Shown: positions 1-12,033 of the stretch, in pieces
How the letters are laid out: each line of letters begins with the position of its first letter
How positions within the stretch are numbered: the first letter of the stretch is position 1
Assembly (NCBI GenBank): GCA_910586455.1
Contig: CAJUHX010000058.1
Location: 1 to 13,827, forward strand
Origin: an uncultured Muribaculaceae bacterium
GTDB lineage: Bacteria > Bacteroidota > Bacteroidia > Bacteroidales > Muribaculaceae
Direction of reading: 5' to 3'
DNA: 13,827 bases
The notes under the pieces: generated by a model
The model's database searches: none
What the model saw: only the letters and a program-made list of their open reading frames with translations
What the model was told of the DNA's origin: nothing
Position numbers and translations under genes: made by a program

Positions 1-365
1 TCGACCAGCCTGCCACCGTGGGTGTGATCTACATGCTCAAGCTCGGCCACATGGTCGAGGACAAGATGCATGCGCGCAGCATCGGTCCGTACTCGCTGAT
101 CACGCAGCAGCCCCTGGGCGGTAAGGCCCAGTTCGGCGGCCAGCGTTTCGGAGAGATGGAGGTGTGGGCGCTGGAAGCTTTCGGCGCATCGCACATCCTT
201 CAGGAGATACTGACTATAAAGAGCGACGACGTCACCGGCCGTTCGAAGGCCTACGAGGCGATAGTCAAGGGCGATCCTATGCCGCCCGCAGGCATCCCCG
301 AATCGCTCAACGTGCTTCTCCACGAGCTGCGCGGCCTCGGACTGAGCATCAATCTCGAAAACTAA
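1..365 (+). CDS. rpoB: RNA polymerase beta subunit, C-terminal end (partial)
   Basis: The gene enters from the left edge (first full codon at 3) and ends with TAA at 363-365, leaving about 120 residues. RpoB is the beta subunit of DNA-directed RNA polymerase and forms half of the catalytic cleft. The visible part is the conserved C-terminal region: VGVIYMLKLGHMVEDKMHAR, then SIGPYSLITQQPLGGKAQFG, GGQRFGEMEVWALEAFGA, and a tail ending in LGLSINLEN. These segments form the clamp and switch elements that contact beta'. rpoC follows after 32 nt in the same direction, the standard rpoBC operon arrangement. The internal GTG at 18 is not a start; it lies inside the conserved coding sequence. No oddities were seen in the visible part. 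Confidence 0.98.
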   Translation, partial: DQPATVGVIYMLKLGHMVEDKMHARSIGPYSLITQQPLGGKAQFGGQRFGEMEVWALEAFGASHILQEILTIKSDDVTGRSKAYEAIVKGDPMPPAGIPESLNVLLHELRGLGLSINLEN

Positions 366-397
366 CGAACTCACTCACACTACAGCTAATATAATAT

Positions 398-4696
<4,299 letters not shown>

Positions 4697-4712
4697 ACAT
4701 TTCTCCATAATA

Positions 4713-4752
4713 AACACCGGCGCGACCATCAGGCCGCGCCGGTGTTGTTTTT
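4713..4752 (+). terminator. Rho-independent terminator of the rpoBC operon
   Basis: Perfect 12-bp stem AACACCGGCGCG (4713-4724) pairing with CGCGCCGGTGTT (4735-4746), 10-nt loop, then GTTTTT at 4747-4752. It lies 16 nt after the rpoC stop. The opposite strand, which carries the convergent homocysteine-methyltransferase gene ending at 4796, reads TTTATTATGG after the same stem, so it may also stop that transcript, less efficiently. A smaller hairpin (TGCCTG/CAGGCA, 4755-4775) lies just beyond, without a T-run. Confidence 0.93.
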
Positions 4753-4795
4753 AATGCCTGACCATAAAACAGGCAATGGAGGCGGAATTGTCAAA

Positions 4796-5638
4796 TCAAA
4801 TATGAATTGATTTTAGAGCACGTACATGCTCCGGTGTAGTGCCGCAGCAGCCGCCGATGATGTTTAGGCGGCATGTACGCAGGAGCGGTCGCAGGGCATC
4901 GGCCATCAGTTCGGGCGTGCAGGCATAATGCCCCTTGGCATCAGGTAGTCCGGCGTTGGGGTGGAAGCTGATATATGCATCCGTAAGTTTGCCCAGACGC
5001 TTTATCCACGGCGCCGGAGATTCGACTCCGATACAGTTGAGGCCATAGCTTATGGCGCCGCTGTGGCCGGTTGCTTCAATGAATTGCTCCAAAGTATGGC
5101 CTGAGAGCAGGCGGCCTTCACGGGTAAGCGTGGCCGAAAGCATCAGAGGCAGGCGCAGACCTGTGTTTTCAAAAGCTTTGTGTATGCCTTGTATGGCTGC
5201 GATAGCGCCGTCGAGGTCGAATATGGTTTCGAGCAGCAGTGCATCCGCTCCACCGGAGATAAGGATTTCGGCTTGCCGTCGGTAGGCCTCTGTAGTGGCC
5301 GGTGATGCCGTGCAGGCTCCAAGGCAGCCGGCCACAAAGCATTGGCGGCCGCTATCTGCTACAGCCATTTGGGCTATTTTTACTGCGGCACAGCATATAT
5401 TATCGGCACGCTTGCTTAATCCATAGCGTGCAAGTGCCGTGGTGTTGGCATTGAATGTGTTGGTGGTGATGATGTCGGCGCCAGCCTCGATATATGCAAG
5501 GTGCGCCAGGTATACAGCGTCGGGGTCGGACAGACACAGATTATCGCAGCAAGTGCCATTGTTGCTCAGCAGAGTGCCCATGGCGCCGTCGAGAATCATA
5601 ATTCCACTGCCCAGACGGCGTTCGAAGTCGTCAGTCAT
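4796..5638 (-). CDS. Stand-alone homocysteine S-methyltransferase domain (MetH N-terminal module type)
   Basis: A 280-residue protein matching the homocysteine-binding TIM barrel at the N-terminus of cobalamin-dependent methionine synthase. With the ATG start, DGAMGT is at 17-22, TNTFNAN at 59-65, ETIFD near 137-141, GLNC at 199-202, HPNAGLP at 226-232 and GGCCGT at 262-267. The zinc ligands C202, C264 and C265 are all present, so homocysteine activation is plausible. The sequence ends just after the GGCCGT motif: the pterin, cobalamin and reactivation modules of full MetH (over 1,200 residues) are absent here. It could act with separately encoded modules or use another methyl donor, as MmuM and BHMT do; its wording resembles MetH more than those. 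The ATG at 5638 overlaps the L,D-transpeptidase stop by 8 nt, implying translational coupling. An in-frame TTG at 5650 would add four residues and is less likely. Substrate is known by family; methyl donor is not. Confidence 0.85.
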   Translation of the reverse strand: MTDDFERRLGSGIMILDGAMGTLLSNNGTCCDNLCLSDPDAVYLAHLAYIEAGADIITTNTFNANTTALARYGLSKRADNICCAAVKIAQMAVADSGRQCFVAGCLGACTASPATTEAYRRQAEILISGGADALLLETIFDLDGAIAAIQGIHKAFENTGLRLPLMLSATLTREGRLLSGHTLEQFIEATGHSGAISYGLNCIGVESPAPWIKRLGKLTDAYISFHPNAGLPDAKGHYACTPELMADALRPLLRTCRLNIIGGCCGTTPEHVRALKSIHI

Positions 5639-6647
5639 AATATTGTTCAACTGATTCGTTGCCTGTCTGCGGCATTGTGTCAGCTTCTTCCTTTGCTTGC
5701 ATGGTAGCTATGGTGTCACGGCTAAGTTCCTCGCGCATTCGCAGGACTGCGGCTATCGAATCCTTGCGGTGCTGAATCAGTTTCTCGCGCTCCTCATAAT
5801 CTTTCAGACCGGGGAAGTCCTCGTCGATTGGCGATTCGTCGACCTTAGGCAGCCTCAGCTGAGTTATGCGTGTATAGCCCTCCTGCCGGTTCACCCGCTG
5901 GTCGCGGTCCGACGGACTGATTATTATGGGCATGCCTTTGGTGGCAAAAGTAACCAGTTCGAGTATATGGGCGTTGTGGATTCGCATACAGCCGTGCGAG
6001 GCTCGGCGCCCGCGCGACCACGGTGCGCAGGTGTCGTGGATGCCTATCATGGGGGCGCCTTTTATGCGAATGAAGCGGGGTCCGAACTGGCCACGTTTTT
6101 CCGAGGTGTTTCCATCATCGTCGGTAAAGAGCCATTCAGTGCTGTCGTAGATGCCTTCGGCAGAGAAAAATCCCTCGGGGGTACGGTTGTCGCGTCGGGC
6201 GTGTTTGGTGCCGAATTGGGCCGAACATGCCATTTTGTAGGCCCTGTGAGGCTGGCCGTATTTATTGTATAGCACTACCATCATGTTCTGTTTGTCGGCC
6301 ACTAAAAAGTACGGCTCGCGGTTGTGCAGCAGCCGGTTGGCATAGTCGATGTTCTGTTTGGCTATTGTATCCATGACTCCGCTGCTGTATTCGGCCCAGT
6401 AGCCAGACTGGCGCATGAACGAGTCGGCCTGTTCGGGAGTCGTGACGTCGTTGCGCAACACCGACGGCGGCAGTGCGGCAATGCTGTCGAGCGAGTCTTT
6501 CACTCGCTGTTCTTCGGGTGAAAGCCGCAGCACAGAAGTCGAGTCGGCTTCCTCCACGACATTGTTGCCGTTTCCGCTGTTGCTGCATGCGGTCACAGCC
6601 ACAGCCAGCAGAAACATTATAGCGGGTATTATCAACAGATATCTCAT
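5631..6647 (-). CDS. Lipoprotein L,D-transpeptidase (YkuD domain)
   Basis: A 338-residue predicted lipoprotein. The N-terminus MRYLLIIPAIMFLLAVAVTAC is a hydrophobic signal ending in a lipobox with C21 as the lipidated residue, followed by a Ser/Asn-rich linker. The YkuD catalytic domain spans about 111-245. It shows FLVADKQNMMVVLYN at its start, H204 in GIHDT, and the signature SHGCMR at 217-222 with the nucleophile C220 and R222. This pattern defines enzymes that form or exchange L,D cross-links in peptidoglycan or attach proteins to it, here probably from the periplasmic face of a membrane. The tail from about 280 to 338 is highly charged and likely helical, outside the known fold. The start lies 32 nt after the helicase stop and its end overlaps the next gene by 8 nt, so it sits mid-operon. 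The exact cross-linking reaction is not readable from sequence. Confidence 0.92.
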   Translation of the reverse strand: MRYLLIIPAIMFLLAVAVTACSNSGNGNNVVEEADSTSVLRLSPEEQRVKDSLDSIAALPPSVLRNDVTTPEQADSFMRQSGYWAEYSSGVMDTIAKQNIDYANRLLHNREPYFLVADKQNMMVVLYNKYGQPHRAYKMACSAQFGTKHARRDNRTPEGFFSAEGIYDSTEWLFTDDDGNTSEKRGQFGPRFIRIKGAPMIGIHDTCAPWSRGRRASHGCMRIHNAHILELVTFATKGMPIIISPSDRDQRVNRQEGYTRITQLRLPKVDESPIDEDFPGLKDYEEREKLIQHRKDSIAAVLRMREELSRDTIATMQAKEEADTMPQTGNESVEQYYD

Positions 6648-6679
6648 ATTGATGATAAGTCCGATATTGTTGAAAAAGT

Positions 6680-8041
<1,362 letters not shown>

Positions 8042-8098
8042 AATATTTTGTTGAATGATGAATGAGGAGTGAACCCGGCCAACCTGCACGGGCAGATG

Positions 8099-8130
8099 CA
8101 AAATTACGAAAAAATCCCCATATCGGCAAA
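8099..8130 (-). promoter_or_regulatory. Bacteroidetes-type promoter for the helicase operon
   Basis: On the minus strand TTTG (8130-8127) is followed after exactly 20 nt by TAATTTTG (8106-8099), matching the Bacteroidetes primary sigma factor consensus TTTG-N19-21-TAnnTTTG at every defined position. This predicts a transcript start near 8093 and a leader of about 50 nt before the ATG at 8041. It supports the short helicase start. Confidence 0.75.
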
Positions 8131-8170
8131 AGTACTGCAAGGCGGTGGACGGTTTTCCGGCGATTTTTTG

Positions 8171-8178
8171 TAAATTTG
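8171..8178 (+). promoter_or_regulatory. Possible -7 box for the esterase-mannosidase operon
   Basis: TAAATTTG at 8171-8178 fits the Bacteroidetes TAnnTTTG -7 box and lies about 42 nt before the ATG at 8221. No convincing TTTG -33 element is seen 19-21 nt upstream, so this promoter is either weak, activator-dependent or misassigned. Confidence 0.4.
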
Positions 8179-8220
8179 CATATTTCATGCAATATCTATA
8201 TCGGTAAAACATAATTTTAT

Positions 8221-9018
8221 ATGAGAAAAATTTCAGTGCTACTTGTTTTGCTTTGCGCCCTGCTGTCGGCGTCGGCGCAGAACATGGTTACAGAGAAAGA
8301 TGTGCGCTACTCCAATGCCGGGGAGCGCTGCGTGGCCGATGTGCTTCATCCGGCCGATAAATCGGCAAGACTGCCGGTGATTGTTTGGTTCCACGGCGGA
8401 GGCCTTACGGGCGGCAACAAGTTTATCCCGCAGCAGTTGTCGGGGGGCGATTATGTGGTTGTGGCGGCCAACTACCGTCTGCTGCCCGATGCAGCGCTCG
8501 ACGACTGTATCGACGATGCTGCGGCTGCCACAGCGTGGGTAATCGACAATATAGCTGACTATGGCGGCGACCCCGGCAAGGTGTTCGTGTCGGGTCATTC
8601 GGCGGGAGGCTATCTTACCAGCATGATTGGCTTAGACAAAAAATGGCTGAAGAAATACGGCCACGACGCCGACTCGCTCGCAGGCCTGATTCCGTTCAGC
8701 GGACAGGTAATCACACATTTTGCCCAGCGCGAACTTTCAGGCCTGTCGCCGCTTACTCCCATGGTCGACGACAAGGCGCCGCTGTACCACGTGCGCAAAG
8801 ATGCGCCGCCGTATATCATCATTACCGGCGACCGAGAGATGGAAATTTTCGGACGCTACGAGGAGAACGCCTATATGTGGCGCATGATGAAGCTGGCAGG
8901 CCATCCGCAGGTGTATATATATGAACTCGACGGCTATAACCACGGCGACATGGAAAAGCCGGCCCACCATATAATGTTGAATCATATCAAAGATATACTG
9001 TCCGATGGCAATAAATAA
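8221..9018 (+). CDS. Secreted alpha/beta-hydrolase, esterase-like
   Basis: A 265-residue hydrolase with a clear signal peptide (MRKISVLLVLLCALLSASAQ, cleavage probably after A19 or Q20). The fold of carboxylesterases is indicated by the oxyanion-hole motif HGGG (58-61) and the nucleophile elbow GHSAGG (125-130, Ser127). Asp204 in TGDRE and His241 in YNHGDM complete a Ser-Asp-His triad. The pattern resembles BD-FAE-type and acetyl or feruloyl esterases that release acyl groups from plant or host glycans; the substrate is not readable. The stop at 9016-9018 lies 14 nt inside the following beta-mannosidase gene, so the two are translationally coupled. Together they suggest deacylation plus hydrolysis of a mannose-containing glycan in the periplasm (inference). 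A polypeptide-processing role (peptidase S9-like) is a less likely alternative because no beta-propeller is present. Confidence 0.85.
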   Translation: MRKISVLLVLLCALLSASAQNMVTEKDVRYSNAGERCVADVLHPADKSARLPVIVWFHGGGLTGGNKFIPQQLSGGDYVVVAANYRLLPDAALDDCIDDAAAATAWVIDNIADYGGDPGKVFVSGHSAGGYLTSMIGLDKKWLKKYGHDADSLAGLIPFSGQVITHFAQRELSGLSPLTPMVDDKAPLYHVRKDAPPYIIITGDREMEIFGRYEENAYMWRMMKLAGHPQVYIYELDGYNHGDMEKPAHHIMLNHIKDILSDGNK

Positions 9019-11602
9019 CAGATACATCGTGGCTGTGATGGCAGCTTTTGTAATAGGTTCGGCTGCGGCTCAGGCCGGCGAAGTGCATCGTCGTAATCTA
9101 AGCGACTGCGACTGGCAGTTCCGTCAGGCGCGCGGCAACGACACGCACAAGGCCACAGTGCCCGGCACTGTGCATACCGACCTTATGGACAATGGCCTCA
9201 TTCCGGACCCGTTTGTAGGCCAGAACGAACGCCAGGTGCAGTGGGTCGACAAGGAAGACTGGATATACAGCACCACTTTCGACCTCGACGGAGATGCTGC
9301 CGCCGATGACTTTGTCAGCCTGGTTTTTGACGGCCTCGACACTTATGCCGATGTGTACCTCAACGATTCGCTGGTACTCCGGGCCGACAATATGTTCCGC
9401 CGCTGGGAAGTTCCGGCCAAGGCCTTGCTGAAACCGCAAGGCAACCGCCTGGAGGTGTATTTCCACTCGCCCATAAAGGTCGACCTGCCCAAATTCGACG
9501 CACTGTCGTATAGGCATGAGGCCGGCAACGACCAGTCGCAGAACGGCGGCATAATGGACAAGCAGGTGAGCGTGTTCGCCCGCAAGGCCGGCTACCATTA
9601 CGGTTGGGACTGGGGCCCGCGCCTGGTTACCTCGGGCATCTGGCGCCCGGTGTATCTGCAGTCGTGGAGCGGTCCTAAAATCGACGATGTGTTTGTGCGC
9701 ACTTTGTCGCTTGCCGGCAAAAAGGCGGCAATGCAGGCCGATGTGGAGATTTCGCTTTCCGAGGCGCTGAAAAACTGCGAGCTGGTGGTGGAGAACAAAA
9801 CCGACCGCCGTGTGGTGGCCCGCCGCAAGGTATCGCTTGACAGTGGCATCAACCGTGTGGCTATACCGTTTGAAGTCAAAAATCCGCGCCTGTGGTGGAG
9901 CAACGGCCTCGGCAAGCCCGAACTCTACGACTTTGAAGTGCGCCTGATGGCCGCCGACGGCAGGCAGGCGGCGGTCTTTAACCGCACTGCAGGCATACGC
10001 ACCGTAGAGCTGGTGCGCGACGAGGAACCCGACAGCGGCCGGACCTTCTATTTCCGGCTCAACGGTGTGCCCGTGTTCGCCAAGGGAGCCAATTACATAC
10101 CTTGCGACAACTTTCTGCCGCGTGTGAGCCGCCAGGTGTACAGGCGTACCGTTAAGGACGCAGCCGACGCCAACATGAACATGCTGCGAGTGTGGGGCGG
10201 CGGTATTTATGAAAACGACGAGTTCTACGAACTTTGCGACAGCATGGGTATAATGGTATGGCAGGACTTTATGTTTGCCTGCAGCACATATCCCGCCGAG
10301 GGCGAAATGCTCGAAAACATACGCCTTGAAGCCGAGGACAATGTACGGCGCCTGCGCAATCATCCGAGCATTGTGCTGTGGTGCGGCAACAACGAGTGTA
10401 CCGAGGCATGGTATAACTGGGGCTGGCGCCGGCGCTACACTCAGCAGGGGGTGGCCGACGTATTGTGGACGCAGTTCGTGGACTTATATCATAAACTGCT
10501 GCCCGAGGTGGTGGCTGAAATGGCCCCCGACATCGACTATACCCCTTCGTCGCCTTTCAGCCGCATCGACGGCTCGCCCGAGCCTCACCGCGGCGACTTC
10601 CATCTGTGGCGCGTATGGGGCGGCGGTGAGCCGGTCGATCTGTACAACCATTTCCGCAGCCGCTTCTTCAGCGAATACGGTTTTCAGTCGTTCCCCGAGA
10701 TTGGCACTGTGAGAAAATACGCCCCCGATGCCGCCGACCACAATATCGACAGCGACGTGATGATGGCCCACCAGCGGGCCGGTGCCAACGCGAACAAAAA
10801 AATAGAGTCCTATTTGCTCCGGTCATATCCGCAGCCTAAGGACTTTGAGTCGTTTCTGTATATGTCGCAGGTTCTGCAGGGCGATGCCATACGTACAGCC
10901 ATTGAAGCGCATCGGCGCGATATGCCTTACTGCATGGGTTCGCTGTTCTGGCAGCATAACGACTGCTGGCCGGTGGCCTCGTGGTCCAGCCGCGACTATT
11001 ACGGCAACTGGAAAGCCCAGCACTACTATGCCACCAAGGCATATCGCGATGTGATGCTTTCCACCATGGTAAGCGGCGACAGCGTTCAGGTATACGTGGT
11101 ATCGGACCGCTGCAAGTCTGCCACCGGCACTCTGTCGCTGACAGTAGGGCGCCTCGACGGCACCGGCGCGCCGCTGTATTCGGAGAAAATGCGTTGCGAC
11201 CTGCCTGTGGCTGCCGTTACCACTTACGATTTCTCGCTGGCTACTCTGCTTGGCGGAGCAGGTGCAGACGATGTATTTATTCTGGCCGAGTTCAGCTGCG
11301 GCAACGAGCAATACGAAAGCATCTGCATACCCGTCGCGCCCAAGGAGGCGTCGTTTGCCGATCCGCAGGTGGAGCTGGAAATTACAGGTACCCCGGGAGA
11401 ATACACAGTGAGCGTGACCGCCGACAAATTTGTGCGGGCCTTCCGCATGGCCGTTGACGGCAATGACGGGCACTTGTTCTCCGACAATTATTTTGACCTC
11501 TTGCCCGGCCGCACCTATCGTGTGAAGCTGAACAGCGCTTTGTCAGCCGAGGCGCTCAGACAGTCGCTGGGCTGGACGAGTCTTTACCACGCTACTCATT
11601 GA
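9005..11602 (+). CDS. Secreted beta-mannosidase, glycoside hydrolase family 2
   Basis: An 865-residue GH2 enzyme, expected to release terminal beta-mannose from manno-oligosaccharides or N-glycan cores. The N-terminus (MAINNRYIVAVMAAFVIGSAAAQA) is a signal peptide. A sugar-binding jelly-roll domain (about 30-220) carries PGTVHTDL and YHYGWDWGPRLVTSGIW, both typical of GH2 beta-mannosidases. An immunoglobulin-like domain (about 225-335) is followed by the TIM barrel. The barrel contains LRVWGGGIYE (394-403), WCGNNE with acid/base E464, and SEYGFQSFPE with nucleophile E557. FWQHNDCWPVASW (648-660) is the usual beta-mannosidase motif near the barrel end. C-terminal beta domains complete the protein. 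The length is normal for the family. The ATG at 9005 overlaps the esterase gene by 14 nt. A terminator-like hairpin follows 84 nt after the stop. Confidence 0.95.
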   Translation: MAINNRYIVAVMAAFVIGSAAAQAGEVHRRNLSDCDWQFRQARGNDTHKATVPGTVHTDLMDNGLIPDPFVGQNERQVQWVDKEDWIYSTTFDLDGDAAADDFVSLVFDGLDTYADVYLNDSLVLRADNMFRRWEVPAKALLKPQGNRLEVYFHSPIKVDLPKFDALSYRHEAGNDQSQNGGIMDKQVSVFARKAGYHYGWDWGPRLVTSGIWRPVYLQSWSGPKIDDVFVRTLSLAGKKAAMQADVEISLSEALKNCELVVENKTDRRVVARRKVSLDSGINRVAIPFEVKNPRLWWSNGLGKPELYDFEVRLMAADGRQAAVFNRTAGIRTVELVRDEEPDSGRTFYFRLNGVPVFAKGANYIPCDNFLPRVSRQVYRRTVKDAADANMNMLRVWGGGIYENDEFYELCDSMGIMVWQDFMFACSTYPAEGEMLENIRLEAEDNVRRLRNHPSIVLWCGNNECTEAWYNWGWRRRYTQQGVADVLWTQFVDLYHKLLPEVVAEMAPDIDYTPSSPFSRIDGSPEPHRGDFHLWRVWGGGEPVDLYNHFRSRFFSEYGFQSFPEIGTVRKYAPDAADHNIDSDVMMAHQRAGANANKKIESYLLRSYPQPKDFESFLYMSQVLQGDAIRTAIEAHRRDMPYCMGSLFWQHNDCWPVASWSSRDYYGNWKAQHYYATKAYRDVMLSTMVSGDSVQVYVVSDRCKSATGTLSLTVGRLDGTGAPLYSEKMRCDLPVAAVTTYDFSLATLLGGAGADDVFILAEFSCGNEQYESICIPVAPKEASFADPQVELEITGTPGEYTVSVTADKFVRAFRMAVDGNDGHLFSDNYFDLLPGRTYRVKLNSALSAEALRQSLGWTSLYHATH

Positions 11603-11685
11603 ACCATGATACCGGCTCTACATTTCCAGTCGCAAGAGTTAAAGCTTTATATAGAATTGGTATTATTACGGTCGCTGACTGAAAA

Positions 11686-11726
11686 TAATAAAGGCTGCAA
11701 ATCCATTGGGTTTGCAGCCTTTATTA
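11686..11726 (+). terminator. Terminator hairpin after the beta-mannosidase gene
   Basis: Perfect 16-bp stem TAATAAAGGCTGCAAA (11686-11701) with TTTGCAGCCTTTATTA (11711-11726) and a 9-nt loop. The T-rich end is inside the stem on the plus strand; on the minus strand the stem is followed by TTTTC. It likely ends the esterase-mannosidase transcript and may work in both directions. Confidence 0.75.
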
Positions 11727-11728
11727 GT

Positions 11729-11738
11729 AACCGCCTGG
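11729..11738. repeat. Possible distal attachment core (copy of tRNA-Lys 3' end)
   Basis: AACCGCCTGG, identical to 13771-13780 inside the tRNA-Lys gene. It starts three bases after the mannosidase terminator hairpin, which is where host and inserted DNA would meet. The preceding bases are GT here and GTG at the tRNA. Short enough that chance is not excluded. Confidence 0.4.
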
Positions 11739-11744
11739 CGTTTA

Positions 11745-11795
11745 AAATCGTGAACAAAAACTGTTCACGGCGAAGGCTGTTCACGATTTGTTCAC
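11745..11795. repeat. Cluster of TGTTCAC repeats, direct and inverted
   Basis: TGTTCAC occurs directly at 11762, 11778 and 11789, and inverted within 11745-11756. AAATCGTGAACA (11745-11756) is a perfect 12-bp inverted match of TGTTCACGATTT (11778-11789). It also pairs over 8 bp with TGTTCACG at 11762-11769 around a 5-nt loop, giving two mutually exclusive hairpins. Regularly iterated motifs beside an attachment-like core resemble recombinase arm-binding or regulator-binding sites; the role is inference. Confidence 0.6.
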
Positions 11796-11822
11796 TGCGG
11801 AACCCTATAATGTGCGTTATTT

Positions 11823-11889
11823 TACCGGATAGGGGTATTACAAAAATCGCTGAAACTATCTTAGTTTCAGTGATTTGCCGTTTTGTTCT
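11823..11889. repeat. 67-bp direct repeat, copy A (hairpin-containing)
   Basis: Aligns without gaps to 13701-13767, offset 1878, with four mismatches. The core is a 14-bp stem (AAATCGCTGAAACT with AGTTTCAGTGATTT, one G-U pair) around ATCTT. Read on the minus strand the hairpin is followed by TTTTTG, so it may act as a second terminator about 150 nt past the Fic stop. Similarity continues weakly to the left of 11823. Confidence 0.9.
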
Positions 11890-11931
11890 CCCAATGCTCC
11901 AGACCGTTAAAAATGTTTAGGCTCTTTGGCA

Positions 11932-11953
11932 ATGGGGTCATGGGTTCAAGCTC
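11932..11953 (+). pseudogene. tRNA T-arm-like fragment
   Basis: The plus strand reads ATGGGGTC-a-TGGGTTC-a-AGC, which matches the variable loop and T-arm of the tRNA-Lys at the right end (GATGGGGTCCTGGGTTCGAGC on its own strand) at all but two or three positions. The T-stem no longer pairs properly and no anticodon arm or acceptor stem is found around it, so it is not a functional tRNA. It may be a leftover of a tRNA 3' end; a chance match is possible. Confidence 0.35.
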
Positions 11954-11986
11954 TCTTTTTACTATGCCAGTAGTTTAGACTATAAT

Positions 11987-12033
11987 TGACAATTAGTGTT
12001 ACAAATGACACTAATTGTCAGTTGATTTTTTTT
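11987..12033 (+). terminator. Hairpin with T8 tract, facing the Fic gene
   Basis: Perfect 13-bp stem TGACAATTAGTGT (11987-11999) with ACACTAATTGTCA (12008-12020), 8-nt loop, then GTTGA and eight T (12026-12033). The T tract is on the plus strand, where no gene is recognised; it overlaps the Fic stop codon region. On the minus strand the stem is preceded by A8 but followed by no T-run, so it may serve the Fic transcript only weakly. Confidence 0.65.

Noticed and set aside
4755..4775. Second small hairpin after the rpoC terminator
   Set aside because: Only 6 bp of stem and no T-run on either strand; not enough to call a terminator.
5639..5650. TTG start adding four residues to the homocysteine methyltransferase
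   Set aside because: An ATG four codons later gives a typical ATGACTGA overlap with the upstream gene and fits the family start better.
8042..8212. 57-codon N-terminal extension of the helicase
   Set aside because: The extension lacks helicase similarity and contains a near-perfect promoter; the family begins at MYFDELDLSDD.
9098..10363. 421-codon open frame opposite the beta-mannosidase gene
   Set aside because: Antisense to the conserved GH2 coding sequence, with no domain or promoter.
11745..11795. Possible CRISPR-like repeat array
   Set aside because: Repeat units are only 7-12 bases, unevenly spaced and partly inverted, with no spacer pattern and no cas genes.
11606..11920. 104-codon open frame after the mannosidase gene
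   Set aside because: It runs across the terminator hairpin, the TGTTCAC cluster and repeat copy A, and the product has no recognisable features.
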